Below the pieces are notes generated by a model. The model was given only the letters and a program-made list of their open reading frames with translations. It did no database searches and was not told where the DNA came from. The translations under genes and the position numbers were made by a program. From assembly GCA_025358395.1 (NCBI GenBank), contig JANYJT010000035.1, forward strand, positions 1-22,718: DNA of 22,718 nucleotides, written 5' to 3'. Position 1 is the first letter of the stretch. Every line of letters starts with the position of its first letter. The stretch comes from Bacteroidia bacterium (GTDB taxonomy: Bacteria; Bacteroidota; Bacteroidia; Bacteroidales; Prolixibacteraceae). Below, piece by piece: positions 1 through 5,140 of this stretch.

Positions 1-2
1 TT

Positions 3-665
3 TCAAAAAAGCCTGACCTGAAGATGCTGGTATTAGTTAGTGCGGTTATCTTGTTTAGTGGACCAATGATTGAATGGTTATCATTGGTAAACCAACAGCT
101 TTCGTTGCCTTCCTGGATGAGTACGGTGGAGAAATGGATGCATACTTCTGAGGATCAGGCCACTGAGATTACTAAGGCATTTCTTTCAACCAAAAGCTTT
201 GGTGGATTGCTGGGCAATCTTTTTATTGTTGCAGTGTTGCCGGCCATCGGGGAGGAGCTACTATTTCGGGGGTTGCTTCAGAAATTGATTCTGAAGATGT
301 CGGGGAACAACCATGTGGCGATATGGATTACCGCCATTCTTTTTAGTGCCCTCCATCTTCAATTTTTCGGTTTTATTCCCCGACTGTTGCTTGGTGCGCT
401 ATTTGGATATCTACTTTATTGGACTGGTAACCTTTGGCTTCCAATCATCGCCCATTTTGTCAACAACGCTGCAGGCGTGATCATATATTTTGTCACGAGG
501 GAAGGTCTTGAACCGAACCAGCCTGATACACCTCTTTTCGGCAGTTCAGCATTCTTCTATGCCATTGTGAGTGCTTTGATTGTGTGGTTTCTACTGAGGT
601 ATATTTATTTGAAGCGATCAGGGATGCAAGAGATAAGAGATAAAAATTATATAAATCCAGAATAA
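3..665 (+). CDS. CPBP family glutamic-type intramembrane protease (5' end cut off)
   Basis: The reading frame is open from the window edge, so the true start lies upstream; the first in-frame ATG is at 24. Counted from that ATG, the three conserved CPBP/Abi motifs are present: GEELLFRG with paired glutamates 77-78 and Arg82, an FSALH segment with His111, and HFVNN with His144 and Asn148. These are the residues expected to form the intramembrane active site. At least four hydrophobic membrane segments are visible, and the protein ends in a short basic cytoplasmic tail. CPBP proteases cleave within or next to membranes (CAAX processing, bacteriocin self-immunity, or unknown substrates); the substrate here cannot be told. 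It converges on the decayed element to its right. Family assignment is firm, the specific role unknown. Confidence 0.88.
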   Translation, partial: SKKPDLKMLVLVSAVILFSGPMIEWLSLVNQQLSLPSWMSTVEKWMHTSEDQATEITKAFLSTKSFGGLLGNLFIVAVLPAIGEELLFRGLLQKLILKMSGNNHVAIWITAILFSALHLQFFGFIPRLLLGALFGYLLYWTGNLWLPIIAHFVNNAAGVIIYFVTREGLEPNQPDTPLFGSSAFFYAIVSALIVWFLLRYIYLKRSGMQEIRDKNYINPE

Positions 666-671
666 AAACAA

Positions 672-697
672 GCACCTAATCCGATTGGATTAGGTGC
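672..697 (-). terminator. Terminator hairpin next to a duplicated tRNA 3' end
   Basis: A perfect 11-bp stem (GCACCTAATCC at 672-682, GGATTAGGTGC at 687-697) encloses the loop GATT. Read on the minus strand it is followed by TTGTTTTTATT, a good U-tract, and is preceded by the duplicated tRNA-Arg 3' end at 701-724. This is the arrangement of a tRNA terminator, so it is probably the original terminator of the tRNA-Arg gene, displaced by an insertion. Read on the plus strand it could also end the CPBP transcript, although the T-tract there is poor. Confidence 0.75.
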
Positions 698-700
698 ATT

Positions 701-724
701 GTAGCCTCACCACGACTCACGAAC
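701..724 (-). repeat. Degenerate direct repeat of the tRNA-Arg 3' end (candidate att site, distal)
   Basis: This stretch reads GTAGCCTCACCACGACTC followed by ACGAAC. The tRNA-Arg 3' end at 2887-2908 reads GTAGCCTCACCGCGACTC followed by GAAC. The two differ by one substitution and a two-base insertion. The shared segment covers the 3' acceptor strand and the T-stem/loop, the usual crossover target of tyrosine integrases. It is not a complete tRNA. The copy has decayed, as expected for a site no longer under selection. Confidence 0.7.
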
Positions 725-813
725 CGTTTGTTAATCATCAATATATCATGTTGTTAAAGTTTTAAAAAGCCGAAATTTTGCAGCAAAACAGGGAAATGAC
801 ATATAAATATGAA

Positions 814-1023
814 TTACCTAATCCCGAGAAGAGACTTTATCAAATCCAGATCCTGCTTAACATAGATCGTTCTCGGAACCCCATCTTTGTGTGGCACAAA
901 ATTTAACCTTATTGCAGTTTGATTGGGATTATCCGGATTAGTTTCGATAAACGCTATATTGGCTATTCCAACCAACACTTCATCCCCTTCCGGTGTGGTC
1001 AAAACCAAAAATTGTGTTTGCAT
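814..1023 (-). CDS. Small hypothetical protein (69 residues)
   Basis: The frame begins with ATG at 1023 and encodes a small, soluble, probably all-beta protein. The N-terminus (MQTQFLVLTTPEGDEVLVG) is followed by a strand-rich core and the ending IKSLLGIR. I do not recognise a named family. The layout (a short beta strand, a GDEVLV turn, then a segment on 'failure to be influenced by' nothing catalytic) has no conserved catalytic residue that I can see. It follows the DUF4468 gene on the same strand after 68 bases containing a long hairpin, and lies inside the decayed element. Intact length and an ordinary composition suggest that it is expressed, but function is unknown. Confidence 0.6.
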   Translation of the reverse strand: MQTQFLVLTTPEGDEVLVGIANIAFIETNPDNPNQTAIRLNFVPHKDGVPRTIYVKQDLDLIKSLLGIR

Positions 1024-1053
1024 CTTTTATTGGTTTAGGTGATTATTACTTTT

Positions 1054-1087
1054 ATACAGGTCTTCCTGATTACAGGAAGACCTGTAT
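1054..1087. terminator. Long perfect hairpin between DUF4468 gene and 69-residue ORF
   Basis: A 15-bp perfect stem (1054-1068 against 1073-1087, inner arms CTTCCTG and CAGGAAG) with loop ATTA starts four bases after the DUF4468 stop codon. No T-run follows on the minus strand (AAAAG instead), so it is not a canonical intrinsic terminator. It may act as a 3'-end stabiliser, a weak terminator, or a partial read-through signal towards the 69-residue gene. Confidence 0.5.
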
Positions 1088-1091
1088 TCAT

Positions 1092-1703
1092 TTACCAATT
1101 ATCATTTTCTTTCATTTTTTTTTGCAGCCCAGCGAGAAGGTCTGCAAACTCATCCTCAGTCTTTGTAATTAGCCTATAATTTGATTCGAAAACTTGGGCT
1201 GCTTTTTTTATATTACCCCTGGAAAACTTTTCTGCTCCAGGTACATTTTTGGAATACCATTCCGGATCCCTGCCATTTTTATAGAATTCCTTTTGAGATT
1301 GGAACTCGCTAAACGGAGATTCAGGAGTTTCAATTGTACTTCCTTTAACCTGACTTCTTATGAAAATTTCACTGATATCGCACTTATACTTTCCATCTTT
1401 TACGGCAACACTTATCGTAAATGATGGATACCAATCCATCGTAATCGGCACATTCATAATACCTCCGCTCATCACAAAGGAATCGGATATGTGCGAGGAT
1501 CCTTTTCCAATTAGTTTGCCGGCGGTCGGATCATCCATCTTCAACACATCGGTCGCAGATTTAAATGTCAATGCAAACCATTCTCTGGCTGAAGCATATA
1601 ATTGTTTGGAGGTTTTGTTAGGTACTTCAACAACATCACTGAATTGCTGAGCACAGGCAATTATTGTGATGAATAGCAGGAAAAATGTAAAGGTAGGTTT
1701 CAT
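1092..1703 (-). CDS. Secreted DUF4468 (TBP-like fold) protein
   Basis: I place the start at the ATG at 1703, giving 203 residues that begin with a signal peptide (MKPTFTFFLLFITIIACAQQ); an upstream in-frame GTG at 1727 would add eight polar residues in front of it and is less likely. The mature N-terminal part, with the segments SKQLYASAREWF, FKSATDVLKMDD and GKLIGKGSS, followed by a beta-rich region, fits the DUF4468 domain common in secreted Bacteroidota proteins of unknown function. The C-terminal third is rich in charged and aromatic residues and resembles nothing I know. The Cys in the IIACAQQ segment could be a lipidation site, but the -3 and -1 positions (I, A) make a plain signal peptide at least as likely. 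It is cargo of the decayed element. Confidence 0.7.
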   Translation of the reverse strand: MKPTFTFFLLFITIIACAQQFSDVVEVPNKTSKQLYASAREWFALTFKSATDVLKMDDPTAGKLIGKGSSHISDSFVMSGGIMNVPITMDWYPSFTISVAVKDGKYKCDISEIFIRSQVKGSTIETPESPFSEFQSQKEFYKNGRDPEWYSKNVPGAEKFSRGNIKKAAQVFESNYRLITKTEDEFADLLAGLQKKMKENDNW

Positions 1704-1811
1704 GATTATGGTATTACTTTTTTTCACACTTCACTTTTGGTTACTTAAAAAACTAAATGATGTCGGTTTGGCTGGAGAGCATTAAGACGATAAAAGCCCG
1801 ATGTACTACTA

Positions 1812-2216
1812 CTAAGGCGACCTTGTACCTGTTTTGGGCAGGGGACGGTCCGAATTCAAATTACCTCCCAATTCTTCAATTCTTTTCTCCAAAACCCTGA
1901 TATAACCATTCAAAGAGTTAATGGTGGCATTATTATCAGAACACTTTTTACAACTTTCATCCTTGTCCTTAACGTTCGCCTCTTGATCAACATTCGACAC
2001 AGAATATTCTGGTGGTGTTTTAATCATTGAGCCATCTTCGATTAATTCAAGTATACTCACGTCTAATACCATTGCGATATTTCGCAATTTTGAGAGTGTA
2101 ATATCGTTTTCATTTGCTTCATATGCTGAGATCATGCGCTTGGAAACCCCGCTTCGCAATGATAAATCATCCAAAGTCATGTTTTTAGAATTTCTTATAT
2201 CCTTTATTTTCAGCAC
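1812..2216 (-). CDS. XRE-family helix-turn-helix regulator with C-terminal coil
   Basis: The protein starts with GTG at 2216 (134 residues). Residues 1-56 form a Cro/C1-type HTH: LKIKDIRNSKNMTLDDLSLR, then SGVSKRMISAYEANEND and ITLSKLRNIAMVLDVSILEL. A linker follows, then a CKKC pair, then a probable short coiled coil (INSLNGYIRVLEKRIEELGG) that may drive dimerisation. Such small regulators commonly repress their own gene or the integrase of an element, and two palindromes upstream (2241-2274) are good candidates for its operator. It lies inside the decayed integrative element, between the truncated integrase and the DUF4468 gene. The fold assignment is firm; the target is inferred. Confidence 0.8.
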   Translation of the reverse strand: MLKIKDIRNSKNMTLDDLSLRSGVSKRMISAYEANENDITLSKLRNIAMVLDVSILELIEDGSMIKTPPEYSVSNVDQEANVKDKDESCKKCSDNNATINSLNGYIRVLEKRIEELGGNLNSDRPLPKTGTRSP

Positions 2217-2240
2217 GATAGAAAATAATTAAAAATTAAT

Positions 2241-2274
2241 GCAAAATATTGCGTTATAAATAGCAATATATTGC
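2241..2274. promoter_or_regulatory. Paired palindromes, candidate XRE operator
   Basis: GCAATATATTGC at 2263-2274 is a perfect 12-bp palindrome, and GCAAAATATTGC at 2241-2252 is the same site with one mismatch. Their centres are 22 bases apart, about two helical turns, so two dimers would bind the same face of the DNA. They lie 25-58 bases before the XRE start codon in a very AT-rich leader. Function as an autoregulatory operator is inferred. Confidence 0.5.
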
Positions 2275-2301
2275 AATATAGTATAATATTTACTGAACTA
2301 T

Positions 2302-2754
2302 TTATGAACAAATATAACCCCGTTCGGGAACAAATAAGGCACAATAATAATAACTAAAAATAGTGACAAAAAAGCAACTCAACAAGCTGAAAAAGAACCT
2401 TCCGACCTCGTTTTTCTTGGCTTTGATCTCCTGGGTCATCCACGCGATGAAATCTGTTTCATAGGAAGGGTTGGAAAATTCTGATTTGAATAGCTGAACA
2501 GTGAGTTTTTTATTGCTGAGCCTGTATTTAACCAGGATCTGGTTAATCCTGGCACGAATGTTCTCAATGATCAGGTTGTTGTCAGATACATCGGTGCCTT
2601 TCCCTTTGATGATGCCTTTCTTCTCATCCCAGTCGGCAGGCAATACACTGACTTTGGTGTTGATCTGGACGCGTTCGCGCTCGATGATCACCTGGATATA
2701 AAACAGGTGGGATCCTTCTTTTTTTTTCTTCCCAAATGTCGTTTGTGGCTTCAT
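2302..2754 (-). pseudogene. Truncated tyrosine recombinase/integrase (N-terminal Arm domain only)
   Basis: The frame starts with ATG at 2754. Residues 1 to about 90 match the Arm DNA-binding domain of Bacteroidota integrases (a strand-rich start with HLFYIQVIIERERVQINTKV, then PADWDEKKGIIKGKG and a helix NLIIENIRARINQILVKYR), and residues about 90-118 begin the core-binding (SAM-like) domain. After residue 118 (base 2401) the sequence turns into an unrelated hydrophobic, Phe/Tyr/Cys-rich tail that reads through non-coding DNA to a stop. The entire catalytic domain (R...H-x-x-R...Y) is missing, and I see no continuation in other frames before the XRE gene. Intact relatives are about 400 residues long. 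Its position next to the tRNA-Arg 3' end identifies it as the integrase of the decayed element, now inactive. Confidence 0.85.
2309..2316 (-). promoter_or_regulatory. Candidate -7 box (TATATTTG) for the XRE gene
   Basis: The minus strand reads TATATTTG, matching the Bacteroidota -7 consensus TAnnTTTG. No TTG lies at the usual 19-21 base spacing upstream. A start near 2302 would place the paired palindromes in the early transcribed leader of the XRE gene. It sits downstream of the point where integrase homology ends. Confidence 0.35.
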
Positions 2755-2856
2755 TTTTTTTGCAGCATTTTCCGAACTTTTCTATCGTTCTTAGCAATTT
2801 TGCAGCAAAATCAGCTATTTTTTAAGCCTTTTGGTTTTGTAACTGATTGATTAATA

Positions 2857-2885
2857 AGGTGCCGGACTGATACAGTCCGGCACCT
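2857..2885 (-). terminator. tRNA-Arg terminator
   Basis: A 13-bp perfect stem (AGGTGCCGGACTG at 2857-2869, CAGTCCGGCACCT at 2873-2885) with a three-base loop begins two bases after the tRNA 3' end. On the minus strand it is followed by TATTAATC, a weak U-tract. In an insertion model this hairpin belongs to the element-side junction, while the one at 672-697 was the original. Confidence 0.75.
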
Positions 2886-2886
2886 A

Positions 2887-2908
2887 GTAGCCTCACCGCG
2901 ACTCGAAC
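2887..2908 (-). repeat. tRNA-Arg 3' end acting as candidate attachment site (proximal)
   Basis: This is the intact copy of the direct repeat, GTAGCCTCACCGCGACTC then GAAC, covering the 3' acceptor strand and T-arm of the tRNA gene. Its partner is at 701-724. Sites of this kind let an element insert while rebuilding a functional tRNA. Confidence 0.7.
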
Positions 2909-2959
2909 GCGAATCTAAAGTTTAGGAAACTTCCGTTCTATCCCTTGAACTATGAGGCC
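2888..2959 (-). tRNA. tRNA-Arg (anticodon CCU)
   Basis: A complete cloverleaf folds on the minus strand from G at 2959 to the discriminator A at 2888 (72 bases). The acceptor is GGCCTCA paired with TGAGGCT (G-U at 1:72), the D-stem GTTC/GAAC, the anticodon stem GAAGT/ACTTT with loop TTCCTAA (anticodon CCT, reading AGG), and the T-stem TCGCG/CGCGG with loop TTCGAGT. CCA is not encoded. The 3' end doubles as the attachment site of the decayed element, and a strong hairpin follows at once. Confidence 0.95.
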
Positions 2960-2967
2960 ATTAAAAA

Positions 2968-3003
2968 AGTACTTAGAGTACTTGGAGTACTTCAAGTACT
3001 TAG
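2968..3003. repeat. Four tandem 9-bp repeats (AGTACTTAG) upstream of tRNA-Arg
   Basis: Four contiguous units are visible: AGTACTTAG, AGTACTTGG, AGTACTTCA, AGTACTTAG, followed by AGT. A further degenerate copy (AAGTACTCCAGGTAC) lies at 3069-3083. Each unit contains the palindrome AGTACT. The array sits exactly where a tRNA-Arg promoter must be: on the minus strand a TTG and a TACTTTTT (one mismatch to TAnnTTTG) are 21 bases apart within it. It could be a replication-slippage microsatellite or part of the promoter; the promoter reading is weak. Confidence 0.8.
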
Positions 3004-3089
3004 AGTTACGCTTTAAACGGGTTTATTAGTTGAATCAGGAAACTACAATTTTGAGAGTTCCTAACTTTAAGTACTCCAGGTACAGCTTA

Positions 3090-4247
3090 TCACTTGTTGA
3101 ATTTTACCGGTACATTTTTCAGCCGATAGGCAGCTTCTTCCAATAATTCATTGGTTTTAGCAAAACAGATCCGTATCATCTGCATCTTTGTTTTCTCGTG
3201 CTGGAATGCAGAGAATGGGATGGTAGCAACCTGGTATTCTTTGGCCAGTTTCATGACGAATTCCGTATCGGGTTCATCAGAAATTTTGCTGTAATCGAGC
3301 AACTGGTAAATAGTCGATTTCGTCGGAGTCAATTCAAATTTACTTCCAGCCATCAGCTCGATAAAATAATCTCTTTTGCTTTGGTAGAAAGCGTTAATCT
3401 CCTTAAAATTCTGACCCTGCTTCAAATACTCGGCGAGAGCATACTGCGCGGGGGTATTAACACTGAAACCTTGGTATTGCTGGGTTTTGCGATATTCTGC
3501 CATCAATTTTTCCGGTCCGGCAATGTACCCGATTCCCCACCCGTTGATGTTAAACATGACACCAAATGAAGAAACTACCAGACTTTTCGCGGCAAGTTCC
3601 GGAATTGAAGAGGCGCTATTGAAATGGTGCCCATCATAAACGATGTTGCCAAAGGTTTCGTTGCTTAATATAACCAATCGCGTTCCGTTGGTCATGCGTT
3701 TGAGCTGATCAAAATCTTCAGCACTGAAAACCTGACCCATCGGATTTTGGGGATTGTTGATAACGATCATTTTAGTCTTGGTCGTTACGGTCTTTTTCAC
3801 TTCATCCCAATCAATCCGGTATTCAGGATGCTTGAGGTTTATGTATATCGGACGTCCTCCTGTCATTTCAATCAATTGGGCAAAAGACTCCTGAACGGGC
3901 TCAAAAAGGATCACTTCATCACCCTCTTTGACAAATGTGGTGATGGCAGTAGACATGGCCTGCAGTGGGCCTGCAGTAATGGTAAGGTCGGTTTCGGCTT
4001 GTAAGTCTGTGTTGTTCTGCTTGTTGAATATGGAAACAATCTGTTCCCTCAGTGACCCGACCCCTTCACTTGGAGAAAAGTCGTTGTTCCCGGCCCGCAT
4101 GTATTTGTCAACAAGGTTGATCAAATCATCCGGACAAGGAAGGCCAGACATAGGATCCACAAGGTTTGTAGCCTTGTATTCCTCTGCAATCTCCATCATT
4201 GTAACGAAGGTGTTTTTCTTCGAAGCTGGAAGTTTTGTAATGGTCAT
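3090..4247 (-). CDS. Class I/II aminotransferase homologue lacking the PLP lysine
   Basis: This 385-residue protein is full length for the fold-type I methionine/kynurenine aminotransferase group and aligns by eye along its whole length: an N-terminal GxPCPDDL start, SPSEGVGSLREQI, NNPQNPMG (Asn168), SSFG...NGWGIGY, and a C-terminal MIRICFAK (Arg359, the substrate-carboxylate arginine). However, the motif normally reading SFGK has Val230 (codon GTC) where the Schiff-base lysine belongs. The Asp that contacts the pyridine nitrogen (normally SDEVY) is Asn196, the neighbouring Tyr is Phe199, and the aromatic in DPSYD is Gln119. NPxG and the terminal Arg are kept. It cannot perform classical PLP transamination; it may bind PMP, another ligand, or serve as a regulator or scaffold. 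There is no frameshift or stop and it has a consensus promoter, so it is not an evident pseudogene. It is a single-gene unit, 97 bases after recO. Confidence 0.85.
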   Translation of the reverse strand: MTITKLPASKKNTFVTMMEIAEEYKATNLVDPMSGLPCPDDLINLVDKYMRAGNNDFSPSEGVGSLREQIVSIFNKQNNTDLQAETDLTITAGPLQAMSTAITTFVKEGDEVILFEPVQESFAQLIEMTGGRPIYINLKHPEYRIDWDEVKKTVTTKTKMIVINNPQNPMGQVFSAEDFDQLKRMTNGTRLVILSNETFGNIVYDGHHFNSASSIPELAAKSLVVSSFGVMFNINGWGIGYIAGPEKLMAEYRKTQQYQGFSVNTPAQYALAEYLKQGQNFKEINAFYQSKRDYFIELMAGSKFELTPTKSTIYQLLDYSKISDEPDTEFVMKLAKEYQVATIPFSAFQHEKTKMQMIRICFAKTNELLEEAAYRLKNVPVKFNK

Positions 4248-4264
4248 ACTGAATTAATATCCTG

Positions 4265-4294
4265 CAAAAGTACTGAAAAAAATGTGAATGGCAA
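4265..4294 (-). promoter_or_regulatory. Promoter of the aminotransferase-like gene (TTG-N19-TACTTTTG)
   Basis: On the minus strand TTG (4294-4292) is followed after exactly 19 bases by TACTTTTG (4272-4265), a full match to the Bacteroidota housekeeping promoter TTG-N19-TAnnTTTG. The expected transcription start is near 4258, some ten bases before the ATG at 4247, so the leader would be very short. Confidence 0.7.
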
Positions 4295-4344
4295 TTGTCA
4301 GAACGAAGGGAAAATTTTAATTATCCAAAAATTATCTACTGAAA

Positions 4345-5070
4345 TCATGAAAATATTTCGCGTAAAATAGTTAATGATTTTATATGTAGCTGTATACCCA
4401 GATGCAAGGAAAAATAGTCTATCATTTTAATTTGCAGCTGGTTTCTATGAGATGAAGTGAGAGAAAGATTCGCCATTTCCTCATATGAGCTGGTTATAAA
4501 TGCAACAAAAATAGCGCTCTCTTGTTTGTCCATATAATATAAATGAGGTGGCCTATGGGTAACGAAAAGTCCAGAGGCCATATCAAAGAACGGCCTGGAT
4601 TCGTTATAATTTTCTGATGGAGAGAACCCCATGTAGCGGGTCAGCTGGATTAAAAACGAGAGATGAAAATTGGCCACTCCGGTTCTGAGCAAGTCAAAGA
4701 TTTGGAAGGAATGGTTAAGGAACTGGTATAGTTCAGGCCTGGCTTCTTCCTCTTTCAGCACTTTGAATAAAAATTCCGCTAAAAAAATGGCTTGTGATGA
4801 TTTGACAACATCATAAGGAACCGTCTGGTAGGGGTGATTGGCCCTGAGTTCCCTTGCACGCTGAAGTTCCCTGCCTTGCTTATGATCAACCTCCATCTCA
4901 AGAAGAAAAAGCGGTTGCAGAAGGTTGACTTTGTTGGGTGATTTTTTTGCATGAATACCCTGAAGTATAAATGAGCATCTTCCGAAAGACTCAGTATATA
5001 CGGTCACAATTCTTCCATTATCACCATATTTCAGGCCATGCAAAACGATACCTTCAGTCTTGAAGAACAT
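4345..5070 (-). CDS. recO: DNA repair protein RecO
   Basis: The 241-residue protein has the RecO layout: an N-terminal OB fold beginning MFFKTEGIVLHGLKYGDNGR and continuing with IVTVYTESFGRCSFILQGIH, then a helical C-terminal domain with FLAEFLFKVLKEEE, and LIQLTRYMGFSPSENY. RecO works with RecF/RecR to load RecA on SSB-coated single-stranded DNA and to anneal strands. The cysteine zinc-binding motif of some RecO proteins is not evident, which is common in Bacteroidota. The start is ATG at 5070. It lies 70 bases after porZ on the same strand and is probably the last gene of the metF-rdgB-porZ-recO transcript. Confidence 0.93.
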   Translation of the reverse strand: MFFKTEGIVLHGLKYGDNGRIVTVYTESFGRCSFILQGIHAKKSPNKVNLLQPLFLLEMEVDHKQGRELQRARELRANHPYQTVPYDVVKSSQAIFLAEFLFKVLKEEEARPELYQFLNHSFQIFDLLRTGVANFHLSFLIQLTRYMGFSPSENYNESRPFFDMASGLFVTHRPPHLYYMDKQESAIFVAFITSSYEEMANLSLTSSHRNQLQIKMIDYFSLHLGIQLHIKSLTILREIFS

Positions 5071-5140
5071 GGTTTGGAAAGTTTGAAGGGTTCAAAATGA
5101 TTGAAAAATTACCGATTGTTTAGTCCAAAATCTAAATCAC

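Larger units (their letters stand above)
701..2908. mobile_element. Decayed integrative element at tRNA-Arg(CCU), about 2.2 kb
   Basis: The element is bounded by the direct repeats at 701-724 and 2887-2908, both derived from the tRNA-Arg 3' end. Next to the intact tRNA lies a truncated integrase reading inward, which is the standard geometry of a tRNA-targeted island. The interior holds an XRE regulator, a DUF4468 secreted protein and a 69-residue orphan, none of which belongs to the housekeeping groups around it. There is no replication, mobilisation or structural phage gene, so this is a remnant after internal deletion. The boundaries are inferred from the repeats; I cannot confirm that all cargo arrived in one event. 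Confidence 0.62.

Noticed and set aside
701..724. A second, complete tRNA-Arg gene
   Set aside because: Only the 3' acceptor strand and T-arm portion is present and the T-loop carries an insertion; no anticodon arm follows.
2968..3003. Short CRISPR-like array
   Set aside because: The units are 9 bases long and contiguous, with no spacers and no cas genes nearby.
3090..4247. Calling the aminotransferase-like gene a pseudogene
   Set aside because: Frame, length, start, stop and promoter are all intact; only catalytic residues are changed, which does not by itself show decay.
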